Part shown: one piece after another, positions 46,728 through 59,162 of the stretch
Position numbering within the stretch: the stretch's first letter is position 1
How the letters are laid out: each line of letters opens with the position of its first letter
Origin: Narthecium ossifragum
Lineage: Eukaryota > Streptophyta > Magnoliopsida > Dioscoreales > Nartheciaceae
Direction: 5' to 3'
DNA length: 64,000 nucleotides
Assembly (NCBI GenBank): GCA_963920575.1
Contig: OY986973.1
Coordinates: 20,875,851 to 20,939,850, forward strand
Notes under the pieces: generated by a model
Database searches by the model: none
Told to the model about the DNA's origin: nothing
The model's input: the letters and a program-made list of their open reading frames with translations, nothing else
Program-made: the position numbers and the translations under genes

Positions 46728-49700
46728 ATGATGGCTTCTCCCCTCGCTTTCGTCCTCGCTTGCCGTAGCCCCTGTTCTCCTCCTCTCTCCTCCGCCTTTT
46801 CCTCCTCCTGGAGAAGGATCCAAGAACTCCGTCCTCTTCGTTTGCCTATCGCGAAGAACCCTGGCTGTTTAGGGTTTGGAAATAGGTTCTCAAGAAGTGG
46901 GGGCCGGAGGAAGGGAGGAAGAGGGGGAGCAGGTTGGAACGCAGGGAGGTGGGAGGACGCGTTTGAGTTGGGGGGGAGCGTCGATTTGGAGGCGGAGATA
47001 TACGAGTTCATGCAGCGGTCGGCGAGCCCTAACGATTTTCCCACGAAGGACGAGCTGATAGCTGCTGGTAGGGTGGATTTGGTGCAAGCCATCGCTACCC
47101 AGGGGGGTTGGCTCGCTTTCGGATGGGATTCGGGGGAAGAGGGAAGACAGGAGGGTTCTGTTAAGGATGCGGCTGGGCGGCAGGACTCCGAGAAAGAGAT
47201 TCCCCAAGAAGATGACAGGATGTCTCAACATAGGTTTTCTTCGGACAGCTGGGGCTCCGGTGGTTCTTGGAAAGAGGATCCAATGGCTGTGGTGGATTCG
47301 GAGGCTTGTTCCGCAGCTTCCTCTTCTGGTCGATCGATGTGAGTAGAGGCCTCGCTGCATTATTAATTTTAAGTGCCGATTTAGTGAGTTTTGAGTCCTT
47401 TTTTCACTTTTAGTGTCTTGAACCTTTGAAGCGAAATGGAGGGGAGGGAGGAAGGTGGGATAGAAGGGATTCTGCGCCGGCTGGAAAGAGAGAGGACAAT
47501 GTCCTTTGCTCTGGGATCTAGAGAGAGGAATGAGACTAAGCGAGCATTATGGAAGAAGGGCGACAGTGATCCACGATATGCAGGTAAATTGTGATGTGGA
47601 TTCTTATTCTAGTTTTGGAGGTTAGAGTGCCTTTTCAGACCAGCTCCTTCGTAGATATTTGACATATTGTTTCTTGCAATGCATTATTTTCTCGACAATG
47701 GTCATAACAAGCTAAATCTTGAATTCATCGTGTTGGATTCAGGATATACAAATTTCAGTGGTGAAATTATGCCTTTCCCTTAATTATTTTATGAAGATTA
47801 TGTCCTTTCACCATAGGGCAATGGCCATAGGTCTTAACCAAGTGAAAAAAAATACTCTGGAAAGCCAGTGTGATGGCTTGATCTTTTTTCCAGAGAATGG
47901 AGCCTATGCAATCATCCTTTAGGATTGCAGACCTTTAGAAAGAAGAAAACATGTTGTGCTACAAGAAACAAGTCTTTGGTATGATTACCAATGTTTTTGA
48001 AACCATGCTTGAAGATGCATATTTCTTGTATTTCATGGCGACCACAATGCAAGTCAAGCAATGGCGTAGACACTGCAATTAAGAGGTCCTAATCAGAAAA
48101 AAGAATGTAGTTTTTCTTCATAAAATTGTGATTAAAGGTAGTGATGAGTTGGTCATTACCTTAATCCTATGAAGAAGCAAAATAGGGCCTGTTTGGCTGC
48201 ACTGGTATGAGATGGATTAGGTGAATTAGGAATGAGCGGATTCCAGATTCAACTCATTCAGTTGTTTGGCTCATTTTATCATTTGGAATCGGCGGAATCC
48301 GACCCGCGTCGGATTCCAAAATTTTGGAATCGCGGCGTCCGCTCGATTCGAGCGGACGCCGCTGTCCATCCCAGCGGATCCCAAAATTGAGATTCTCCTC
48401 TGAATGACTATTTTACCCTTTATATTTAAAATGACTATATTTATCATAGCTTTAAATATACATGTTGAAACTTTATGAAATTAGTCTCATTGGAAAGATA
48501 TCATTGATATCTTCGTTATGAGACCAATATTGAGTATTTTTTAAAGCAAATATTTGATGTAATTTAATTTATAAAATCATTTAATATATTATAACTTAAA
48601 TTATACCTGAATTTTCAATAATTTCGATCAATCATTTTACATGATTAGATGCATTCAAAGAATTAATTTGACCTAAATTTTCAATAATTTCAAACAATCA
48701 TATCTCGTGGGTATTGTTATAATTATAATGAAAAACATGTCTTAATTTAAAGAAAATTTAAAGTTTTATTATTAATTTGAACAAATTTAGCAGATTCAGC
48801 TCATCCATAATAGACAAGCCAAACGCCAGAATCAACAGATTCAACTCATCCCATACAAACCAACCAAACAACAGAACCAAAATCCACGGAATCACCAGAT
48901 TCAGCTCATTCCCCATTCAGCTAATTCCACAGATTCCTCATTCAGCTAATTCATCAGATTCAGGTTTGCCAAACGCACCCATAGTGAAGCAATGTGAGGA
49001 TGCGTCGAAATCAAGCGGGCGGGTAGATCATAACAGAGACAATATGTTAGTATTTCCGATATTTGTAGCATTGAGTGAAACCATATCATTTAAGTACCTC
49101 AGCAAGAATGAAGTGGTCTTTAAGGATGGAGGTCATTCTTATAGGGTGCATTTGGTTGGACCGGAATGGGCTGAACCGACGGAATGGAATCGCTCGTTCC
49201 GCGTTCACCCCCGTCCCACTGTTTGTGAATCAGAACGCATGAAATGGATGGAATGGATCATTCCGTCCATTCTAAAAATATCGTATGATGGACGCCGCAG
49301 TTCGCGCTTGGTGTTCCACTAATGTGGAAAGAGCGGTGTTCCACTAATGTGGAACGTGCACACACACAGGAGAGAGAGGGAGGGAGGGAGAGAGACGAAA
49401 TGATTGATCCTTAAGAGAGAGTTACAAAATAATTAATTCTTATTTTTATTTATATACGTATATTTAGAAGTATTTTTGTGGTAATTTTTTGAGGAATGTT
49501 TTCCTAAAATTCCTTACCAAATTATTTAAAGAAAATGATGTTAGTTTAAAATACCAAACTACCCTTACTACCTAAAATTTGCAAATTTTTATTTTAATAG
49601 TTGAAAATTTTAAAATATATAAATTTAGAAAATACCAAATTATCATTGAAAGAAATATTTTAATTATAAAAAATTAATGGAGAATTGTGCAGACCCAAAT

Positions 49701-52700
49701 TTTTTAGCAGTGACATTTTGTAATTTATTAAAATATCCAAATTAACAGATTCAACATCATTCAATATAGACCATCCAAACACCAGAACAGATGGATACCA
49801 GAATCGTCAGATTCCTCATTCAGCTCATCCCGTCGATTCCTCATTCAGCTCATTCAGGGTTGTCAAACGCACGCAGTCATAGATTGTATTAGACTCGTGA
49901 AGACGTGTACAAGGGTGCTGGAAGGAATGTTGCAAGCAATCAGGAGGCGTCTATTTCAGGCTAGTGGATTCTATGCTAGCACCAAGGAGGAACATTCTGC
50001 GCCCAATTGATGACATTTGTTCGAGGCTAGCCTTCTGTCCACTTCACTAGAAATCACTATGGGGTGTGCTATTTGTTGATGAAATGATTTTGTTTGAGAA
50101 GATGGGCAAAGGGTAGATGCAAATATGCAATATGAAAATTACGTAGATATGTTTCTGTAGTAGTCTTTCAGTAATTAAACTTAACATCTAATTAAAGTGG
50201 ATAACCAAGTTATGGATCATCTTGATTATTTTGGCTCTGTTGGGTCTATTGTATATGCTCACAAAGAGGTTGTTGATGAAAAAATTTAGTAGAATGCGAA
50301 CCTCGTATACATATTTGGAAATGTGATCTGATTAACACATTCCACATAGACTTGAAGTAGTTCAATGAGATGAAAATGATATTTGTGATGTTTTATGGTT
50401 TAAAATGTTGGGCAATACAGAATGCTTGGGTTTAAAAGATACATGTGACAGGTGAGTAGAAAATTTGTTAAAGTAGTCAGCTCAAAATCAGTAATAAATC
50501 TATAAGCGGTGGAGTGTTGCTAACTTATTATGATGTTGTGGATAAACGACTTAAATGGTTTGGGCATGTGCAACTTATGCACTCAAAATCTCTTTTGAGG
50601 AGATTATATTTGAAGGAGAATTTCTTTCTTGAGATGTTCTGATCTAAGGATGGATAGGAAGGAGCTTTTGACAACTAGATATGTTGTTCATTATAGAAAC
50701 ATTTGGTGGAGGAATATTAATGCCCAATCCTAAAAAACATTTCACACAAGGCTTGATGGTGTTGGTTATGCAAAATGGTATAGAATCAACTAGGGCCTCA
50801 AATCTGAACTAAGTAATTGCGTTTCTTTTATCTATGGAGTTGAGAAAAGTGGTTAGAAACTGTATGTAGGGGTGAGAATTCGGTATATACCGAACCGAAT
50901 ACCGAAATACCATAATTTAAAAAACCGAACCGAACCGAACCGAATTAGTGTATAAAATCGAACCGAACCGAATTAATTCGGTACACTAATTTAAAAACCG
51001 AACCGAACCGAATTCATGTAAAAACCGAACCGAACCGAAAAAACCGAAATAATTCGTAATTTTTTACTTACAATATAAAACCGAACTGAAATAAGATATA
51101 TAATTTTAAAAATTTCGGTATTTCGGTATTTACCGAATTTTAAAAATAAAAACCGAAACCGAACCGAATACCGAATTTTTGACAAAAAAAAAAAACGAAC
51201 CGAACCGAATATACCGAAAAACCGAACCGAATTGTTCGGTTCGGTTCGGTTTTGCTCACCCCTAATTGTATGGAAGGCTATTGTAGACTATTGTACGTAC
51301 AAAACGTGTGCTTAAGCTTATCTGATAAAAGATCTTAGAATTTGGTCGGATGATCAACCCCATGATTTTTATTTATTACAGCCACTAAGGAGAAAATGGC
51401 ATGCTTCCTCGGGACAGAATGTTCTTAGAAGTCTAAAGCCCTTTAGGCCTTTCAATGTTTTCCGTAGTGGATAAATTATATTTCTTTACTTGGAAAGAAT
51501 TTGTAATTGTTATACAGGCATTCAAGTGAATAGTGAAGGGGTTGTGACTCTATTATGCTATTAAGAAGGAAATTGCACCATGCACTATGCATTTAAATAA
51601 TTTGGTGATGCAGGATGACCTCCAAAAATCACCACTCGGAAAGTCATCCTTCTACCCTAGGAATCACCACCTAGGGGAGCCTTGGGGATCACCACCCAAA
51701 GGAGAAAAAACTATTCTTCAATTTTCATTCATCATAACTTGGCCCCAATGGGCATAAATCCCTTATTTATAGCATTTTCAAGAGGCTAACTATAATAGGA
51801 AATTTAAACAAATATTAACCAAAATCCTAACAAATCAACCCAAATAAGAAACTAATGTTAAGAAATCAAATCAAATTTGAATTCAAATCCTAACAAATCA
51901 AATCAAATCAAAATTCCTTCAAGTTATGGAACTTGCTCCCGCATCATTCTCTACCGGTTGGAGATAACTCTTCCGCGAGCTGAAGTTGTGGCCTGATAAA
52001 GACCTCAACCTCATACTTGGATAGATAGTTGATGCCGAACAAAATTTAGGAATCACCACCTAGATAATTTTCTGACATATCCTAGGAATCACCACCTAGG
52101 ATTAACAAAGTCGATGCCGAATAGCCCTAAGAATCATCACCTAGAGTACAATCCGCCAACCCTAGGAATCACCACCTAGGGGAACCTCGCTCTGAATACC
52201 AAAAATGATGTAGGACGACCTCCAAGAATCACCACCCGGAAAGTCGTCCTCCAACCCTAGGAATCACCACCTAGGGGAGCCTTGGGCATCACCACCCAAA
52301 GGAGAAGAAGCTAGTTTTCAATTTTCATTCATCATAACTTGGCCCTAATGGGCATACAAATCCCTTATTTATAGCCTTTCCAAGAGGCTAACTATAATCG
52401 GAAATCTAAACAAATATCAACCCAAATCCTAACAAATCAACCCAAATAAGAAACTAATCCTAAGAAATCAAATCAAATTTGAATTCAAATCCTAACAAAT
52501 CAACCCAAATCCTAACAAATCAAATCAAAATTCCTTCTAGTTATGGAACTTGCTCCCGCATCATTCGGATGCATTGGAAATATAGGAGGCTTTACAAGAT
52601 TGTTGAAGTTAAATGCATACTTTGGGCTATTCTAATGACTTTAAAATAGAAGGTATAAGGCCAGCGTCTACCAAAGTTTTTCCTAGGGTTGTGTTTTAAG

Positions 52701-55700
52701 CATCCTTAAATGAGTTAGATAAAGCTATTTCTCTTTGTCTGCATGCTTGCTGGTGACCTATAACTCAATCTTTCACTAGAATGGTTGTCCTATAATAGTC
52801 TGTTTTTGTCAGAAGATTTAATTGGCTAGGTTTCAAGAGGCCCCTGTCACTTTAATGAATTCTTGGACCGTGCTGTTTTATTTTCTTCATATTTGGTGCT
52901 TGTGGGATATCGCCACTAGCTAAGTATAAATTTGCAGGTTGAATATTTATTGGAATTAGCCTGCTAAATGTATTGCAACACTAGCTTACCTTTTTAAGAG
53001 CAATTATCTTGCTTCTCAAGTATTGGGTGCATTTATAGTCTGTCAAAAAAAAAGGAAGAAACCAATTTTTGTTGCATTTTCCATGCAGTTATTGAATTTC
53101 CGTGGGTCGCCCTCATCCCAGATATCTAGCTCTCATGTCTGTCAGAATCCTTATTTGCATGCTCAGTCTCATAGCTAGGCTTAACCTCATAGTTAGCTAC
53201 CTTACCTTTTATCAATCCATTGCCGATCTCTATTAATAACTTCTGCTGATCTCTAGAAGTATTACCCTCTTTGCCTGTATTATTTAGTTACCTTGACTTT
53301 TATCAATCCATTGTTATAGTTAAACTTCTATAAGAAATATCCTAAAACTGAACGAAAACAGGGTATTGATTAGTAATTGTGGACTACTGATGCAAAACTT
53401 ATGGAAAATTTTAAGGAGTTAATGGTGTATTGTCACCTAATATGCTGGGGCGAATTGAAAAGCTGATAGCAATATCAGATATCAATATATATGTACTTAG
53501 CAACTCTAGTTATGCCTGGTGGCATGGTAAAATTAGCACAAAATCGAACCATTATCTTTTGTTTACCAAAACCCATCACATCTATTGCTAGAAAGAGAAA
53601 TGTGAATTGAAGGTTTAATAGTTATGGTTTCTCTTTTAGTTTAGAATGCTAGGCTCTGGTGAAGTGAGATTGTACTATATATGTCATGTGGAATTTCTTC
53701 TCTAATGCACACTTTTAGTGACTTCTTTGATACTGCTATAAATTGATATATGATCCAGTGAGATAATCATGGCATATAAATCCATTGTTTGCTTTCTACA
53801 TGTTCTTATCATCATAGTGTGCAGTTAGTTTTATTTTTCTAGAGTAGAGTTATTCTCTGCGTTAAACTTTTATGGCATGCCTACCTGCACCTTCTGGTTC
53901 GCTTCAGTTCTGTTTAACTTCCAACATGCAGCTCCCTTTATGCTAGTTATTCTTTGGGTAACAATTGAACCAGTATTGGTTCATTTTTTCTAAGTTGGTC
54001 TAAGAGATTGGCCAATAATTGTTTCTTTGCTAATTAAAAATGGTCATGCAACTAAACATACCATTCAACTTACTTGTAAAAGGGCAGTTGGTCATGGCCA
54101 ATGTTCTCAGTCTAAGTCACCAAACCAGGGAATAAACACTTCTGAGGAACCGACCCGACATGATCGTCGTACTGAGGATTTTGGCAATGATATATCTCAA
54201 AACGGATCCTCATTAACTGTCGATAGCAAGAGGAGTTTGGGAGCTGACATGTGGAGAGTGTGGAGCCTTCAAAGGACCGGCTTCCCTGTATCTGAATTTG
54301 AAGGTAGTATGTTTCTCATTATAAGGTTTGAAGCATCTGAATGAATGGAAGTAACCTTAACTTCATTTGAGCTGTGCTTTACAGCTGGTGAGGTTGTTCC
54401 TAGTGAGGTTGAAACCGAAACAAAGCACGATTCTCAATGTGATGTCTCTACGGACGCTGTGATCCATGATCTTGCTCTTAATGGAAAAGGAGCTCCTAAT
54501 AAAAGAGATAATGCACATTCTGATCTCAAGCAGGGCTCCCAAAATCATATACGTATGCGTCTGCAGCACTTGGAATCAGAATTAAGTGCTACACTTCACT
54601 CGCTTAGATCGGGAACCACTGGAACTGTTTCGCACGAGGTATCTTTTTCCAGTTGCTGCTTGTTTGCATCTTCTGTTCTTAGAACTCTATTGGAGAAATA
54701 ATCATTGCATTCTTAACCTTTATCTACTCAACTTTCAGTCAGTAATAGGGAATAAATTGTTGAAATTGAACCTCTATGTGAATATGCTTAAGATATAAGG
54801 CGATTGTGGTTACTGTTGCCCAAGTGTTTTTAGTCGTGTCACCTTTTTCTTTTTAAATGTCCCTTTCACTGTTGTAATGCATGCTATCTCTAAGCAAATT
54901 GTTTATACTGAAAATTGTCTAGAATGTCTGAAGTTGCTTTATGTTAGTATGGACGGACGCTTGTGGGCATGTTGTGTTTCACATTGTATATGACTTTGCC
55001 AGGGTTTTTGATGATTGAGTATTTGCTTAGCTTATATTTTATTTTAGGACCTAGGAATTAGCCTAAATTAATACCCACAAAGGTAACCTAGCTTCTTGCT
55101 AAAAGATAACCTTCACAATCTGCAACATGCATTGAAAGATCAGTGCATAGCTAGGTGATCAATATGTGCTTGCAATGGAAACGGCTAAAAAGTTTGCTAG
55201 AAGTAGCATCATCGATGTGGAACATGTGGTCATAACTGTGTTCTGTTATCGAGGAATTATATGTTTTTGAAGTTCGGAAGTCGGCAGGTCTATTCAACTC
55301 AAAGCTTGAACACCACTAACCTTCGACTTCATACGTTGGCTTTTTAGTTTAAAAATTTTAGTATTATACACTTTCTGGCTCATCCCTGATGCCTGAATTC
55401 TCAACTCCTCTACTGGCCAAGTGCTAAGTTTATCTGGTATCTACTGTAGTTGTAATTGTTTCACTACTGTTATATGTAAAGTGTCTGCCCATGTTCATGT
55501 TGTTAAGCCTGTGTTTGTTCATAAGCTTCTTCCTCCGTGCCAGCTGCCAGGCATTGCCTATTTTTGTAATTGGTTTGAGTTTTCATGTACTGTAATGTGC
55601 TCCAACTCTGGCATCCTTTTTCCATGCCTCGTCCTGATATTCATATGTTTCTCTGCTGGAACTGTTTTGAAACTTATTGTGAAGTTTCCTTGATGTTGAC

Positions 55701-57801
55701 CCTGTCTAGCTCTTCAATATACAGTTGCAAGTGTGTTCCTTTGATTAGTCTTTCTTTGGCCCTTCAGGTCCAAGGAAGTTCTCTTGAGGAGCTACATAGG
55801 CTTTCTGATGCTTGGGAATTCCAAGAGAATGAAATTATGAATGCACGAGATAGGCTGCGTTCAATCCGAGCAAAATTGGCAGTTCTGGAAGGAAAAATGG
55901 CACTGGAGATCATGTATGCATTGTTAATGTGCAAATGTTTGTACTTTTTTTTAATCTAGTTTATGAATGTAATATAACTTTGCTACTTTAATAGACGTTA
56001 AATTATGTACGTGCTTGGGGGTAAGTACTTTTTGCTCCTACAGAGAAGCACAGAAGGTAATGGAAGAGAAACAGAAAAGGCTTGATGCTGCTCAAAACGC
56101 TGTATGCCTTCTTCGTTCAGTGTGTATTGTTTGGCCTAATCCTGCCTCGGAGGTTTTACTGGTTGGATCCTTTGATGGATGGACCACTCAGGTTAGTTTT
56201 TACTTCTTTTACTTGCTGATGTTTCGAGTAGCAGTAGTTCTGATTATAGGTTCTTGCAGTCATTATGTTACCTTTGCCTGCATACTGAAATAGAAGCACC
56301 TGGAACGACACAACAAACTTGAACTCCTTTTACTAGTTTATTTATCCTTGAATTTTGAGAGGCTGATGGTTCACAAAAATGGAAATAATCTTCTACTAAA
56401 TCTTCATGATTTAAGCTGAAAATCTTGAACCTATCAATGAGTTGTAACTAATGTTGAGCTGCGTTACTAGGGAAAAGCTGAATATCCATTTAGGCATAGA
56501 CCATGACTCGTAACGAAAATTTTGTATTTTTCACAGCTCAGCAGAAGCAAAAGCAGTCCATGATGTATCACCGATTTAGTAAGAAGTGGATTGAAGAGAT
56601 ACTCTCTAACCCTTGAATCTAGGACTTTACTTGAAATGCTTTCATTTTTGGTAGCTTAGTATGTAGGAGATAAGTAGTTGTTTGACATGTTTCCGGTTAA
56701 AAACAAGGTTATTGTAATTGTTCATGCCTTTATCTTATGTACTCTTTAAATTAGTTTGCTTTCTGGCTATTTTTACAAAATTTAACTTGATTGATTTTTG
56801 CCAAAAATTGTTTGGATGTCATGCACTTTATAGAAGGGACTAGTCATTATTTCTCTTATTGTCCATACTCTATGCGGGATAAGTGAATGCAAATTCATAT
56901 GAGGCACTCCATTTCTGCTATTTCCAGATCTTATGTTTTTTGCTGGAGGGTAGTTCTCTTTTTCTTGAACATTCATATCCCTTGTGCATCTATTGCGGTT
57001 TTCCCTATTCTTGTTTATTCTTCTTTGTTCTTGGTTTCCCTGCATCCTGACAACCTCTTCTTCAGCCTGTGCCTACAAGCTATGACGTTCCACTAGAGAT
57101 ACAGTGATTATTGCTTTGACTCATATTCCTCGAGTAGTGTGGATCCTGCTGCACCTTTGAAATGCTTCCAGTTGAAAAGGGCTTAATGAATATATACTAT
57201 GTTGCCAGATCCTAATAGTCCAGCCTTTTATGCACATTCCAAATTGGATTCCTTACTCTGCTTGACATCACTCTTTCTTTTTGCATAAGAGCTGAGGATT
57301 TTCTTAAAATCTGTCTCTATCTCTCTATTCTTGATCAGTCAATGCCAGTGAAATCCACCTTATTGGTAAAACAGAAGGTCTCCCTTTACCAAGGGCATGG
57401 TTGTAACATTTTACATTTCAGTTTGGGATGGCTTTTTATGTAATCTACATTCTATCAATGTGCTTTATTGGGTCTTTTATTCTTCCTATAAAATTCTTTC
57501 ATTTGCCTGCTGCTGCTCTTGTCATTTGAAGATTTATTCAATTTTGTTATACAGAGGAGGATGGAAAGATCATCTACAGGTATCTTTTCTTTGGACCTGA
57601 CGCTTTATCCTGGACGATATGAAGTAAGTATTTGCTTGTCATGGGTAAATGACTCTCTACTTTTACTGCATATAAACACCTCTGATTTTGTTACAGATCA
57701 AGTTCATAGTTGATGGCGTCTGGAGAACCGACCCACTGCGCCCCATGGTGAACAATAATGGACATGAGAATAACCTACTATTAATCTCGAGTGCTAGTTA
57801 A
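46728..57801 (+). CDS. PTST2/PTST3/FLO6-family CBM48 protein, chloroplast starch granule formation
   Basis: Eight exons: 46728-47338, 47432-47583, 54088-54303, 54385-54638, 55768-55913, 56044-56191, 57555-57623 and 57697-57801. All junctions are GT/AG with consistent phases, giving 566 residues. The N-terminus (MMASPLAFVLA, Ser/Arg-rich) looks like a chloroplast transit peptide. Residues about 85-140 hold the family block with FPTKDELIAAGR and GGWLAFGWD. A coiled coil spans about 375-480. A CBM48 (AMPK glycogen-binding) domain fills about 488-565, with VLLVGSFDGW and IKFIVDGVWRTDP. Family members bind malto-oligosaccharides and partner with starch synthase during granule initiation. Which paralogue this is was not decided. 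Intron 2 is 6.5 kb and full of insertions. A Mutator-like element lies just upstream. ATG at 46731 is an equally good start. Confidence 0.92.
48185..48980. mobile_element. PIF/Harbinger-like MITE in PTST-like intron 2
   Basis: The 796-bp element has ends GGGCCTGTTTGGC and GCCAAACGCACCC and ATA on both sides (48182-48184 and 48981-48983). It contains a perfect 31-bp palindrome at 48332-48362 sharing its 29-bp core with the MITE at 25994. The right part has repeated CAGATTCAGCTCATTC words. Confidence 0.75.
49144..49874. mobile_element. Related MITE or composite, PTST-like intron 2
   Basis: The left edge GGGTGCATTTGGTTGG and the right edge TGTCAAACGCACGC resemble the element before it, and 49740-49874 matches that element's right end. 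The interior holds a 20-bp duplication (GGTGTTCCACTAATGTGGAA, at about 49310 and 49333) and a GA-rich tract (49371-49397). Borders are uncertain. Confidence 0.5.
50025..50858 (+). pseudogene. Decayed LINE reverse transcriptase fragment in PTST-like intron 2
   Basis: The plus strand shows, in shifting frames, pieces of a non-LTR reverse transcriptase 3' part. These are LFVDEMILFEKM (the FADD box, altered), DYFGSVGS with VVDEKI, MFYGLKCWAIQ, and RLKWFGHVQ. Stops are frequent. It is an old fragment that a hAT element later entered. Confidence 0.65.
50867..51264. mobile_element. Non-autonomous hAT element in PTST-like intron 2
   Basis: The 398-bp element has ends TAGGGGTGAG and CTCACCCCTA and flanks ACTGTATG (50859-50866) and ATTGTATG (51265-51272), one mismatch over 8 bp. 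The interior is packed with ACCGAACCGAA words and their inverse, typical of hAT subterminal repeats. Confidence 0.88.
51606..52563 (-). mobile_element. TRIM retroelement in PTST-like intron 2
   Basis: Two direct LTRs of 341 bp (51606-51946) and 358 bp (52206-52563) run TGATG to CATCA. The flanks are TTTGG and TTCGG. On the minus strand TTGGTATTCAGAGC follows the right LTR, close to the tRNA-iMet primer site. The 259-bp interior has no coding capacity. A 13-bp motif, AATCACCACCTAG, recurs in the LTRs and interior. Confidence 0.85.
52564..54087. other. Remainder of PTST-like intron 2
   Basis: This is AT-rich intron sequence with no recognised element or exon. The acceptor used for exon 3 is AGGGCAG before 54088, chosen because it alone keeps the reading phase. 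Confidence 0.5.
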
Positions 57802-57904
57802 ATACCTGTGTTCAAATTTTGTACTTGTAAGAGACAGCCTGAAATAGTCAATCCAATTCTTTCGGTTCATTTCACGATTATCCAGGAAAATGAATTGCTG
57901 CAAA

Positions 57905-58004
57905 GCCTTGTAATTGTTTGGTTTTTTGTTTGATGAGTTGAGCCTTGTAATTGTTTGGTTTTTTTTTTTGATGAGTTGAGCCTTGTAATTGTTTGGTTGA
58001 TGAA
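57905..58004. repeat. Tandem repeat downstream of the PTST-like gene
   Basis: A unit of about 42 bp (GCCTTGTAATTGTTTGGTTT followed by T-rich sequence and GATGAGTTGA) is present two and a half times, about 100 bp after the stop codon. It probably lies in or just past the 3' untranslated region. Confidence 0.85.
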
Positions 58005-58299
58005 GTGAAAAATATGTATCCTGCCACTGTCGGTTAATACCGTGGGCTGGTCCTGCTTTCCGGGGTTCTAATCGAAGTCAAGCAGTTGGTATTGAGCGAT
58101 ATAGATGAATTTTAAATGGGGGTGATTATGTACCAAGTTTTTTTCCCTGCTGATTTTTTAGGCTCATTCATTTCATGGGATGCAGTGATCGGAGGTGGTA
58201 GCAGTTAAGTAGAGGATATCGATGGAGAAGAGATCTTATCTGATTAGTTTTTTTTTTTACTACAAATTCTTCAGTCTGGATTGGTGATTACTAAACTTG

Positions 58300-59096
58300 A
58301 TAGATCTTAATCTGTCAAGATCTATCATCCTGCATGCAACGTACACCGAAACAAGTAGAGAAGTATCCTCGCTTTCAAGAAAGAAAGGCAAATCAAGCAT
58401 TTGCTTGTTTATTTGTTAACAACCTTTTATCACACTATCTATCCTCATGGTTGTGCTCAAGGGATCTTGTGTACGCACACGCAAGTATCAGGGCCTTCGC
58501 AATATACTGAACAAACATGGGCATAGCTGAAACGGGCAAGACACACTTGGGAGCATGTGGCCTGGGTTTAGCCGGGAAGAGTGAAAAAAATCTCTACTGT
58601 AGACCGCGCATACCTTGTTTTCATTTTGACTGTCTCCCTAGTCGGGAACAATACCGCCGAAGACAAGCAGGGTTATAGTCTCAACTAATAAACAAAAAAA
58701 CTCCATCGAAGGCGATGATTTTTATAGGATGGATATCCGATTGCTCTATCTATCGTAGTAGGCTCACACATGCTTGACAAATAAATGAAGAAAAATTCAA
58801 TAGCTTGTAGCTTGACGGAACATACCAAGGGAGAAAGTGAGAACAATGGCCAGGAGATATGCAGTGACGTGTGATTTCTTCATGGTTTTAAAAAATTTGG
58901 TTGTATAGGCTCACAACAAAAGAGGACCTAATATACAAGAAGTTGAAGTTAGTTCATACCACATTGTTTTTCTAATGGATTACATGCACTAGATGTATAT
59001 TGGCATGCGCAAGATATGTTCATCACATGCACAAGATATATTCAATCCTTTTTTTCTTCTTTCCTTTTCCTTTTCTCAAAAATGGTAGCAAATTAA
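58300..59096 (-). repeat. Duplicated defensin-like locus, unit 3
   Basis: Gene and flanks match units 1 and 2 (TTTCAAGAAAGAAAGGCAAATCAA, in part, downstream; ATTACATGCACTAGATG upstream). Homology stops at 59096 where a fold-back MITE starts. Confidence 0.7.
58457..58883 (-). pseudogene. Defensin-like (DEFL) gene, copy 3, probably broken
   Basis: Exon 1 (58883-58826) is intact, 58 nt, and encodes MKKSHVTAYLLAIVLTFSL with a good donor. The cysteine-rich end reads CSQVCLARFSYAHVCSVYC then CVCVHKIP and a stop at 58459-58457, so the C-x3-C and C-x-C marks are kept. In the frame of those cysteines a TAA lies just upstream, and no AG found by eye joins exon 1 to it in frame. The sequence between differs strongly from copies 1 and 2. 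It is most likely a decayed copy; an unrecognised splice cannot be excluded. Confidence 0.55.
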
Positions 59097-59162
59097 CAAT
59101 GATTTGTGCACATGCCCACATGGCAAGTGCATTTCACACTATCGGTAGTAGGCTACCGATAG
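59097..59162. mobile_element. Fold-back MITE (copy d), left tip
   Basis: GATTTGTGCACATGCCCACATGG is followed by CACTATCGGTAGTAGG-CTACCGATAG, the arm and inner inverted word of the family. It is cut at 59163 by the chromovirus LTR; the other arm would lie beyond the window. Confidence 0.65.

Noticed and set aside
48777..49322. 181-residue open frame in PTST-like intron 2
   Set aside because: It spans the right end of one MITE, spacer, and the left end of another. Repeated QPNN/TNQP text comes from MITE repeats. It does not keep the phase of the flanking exons.
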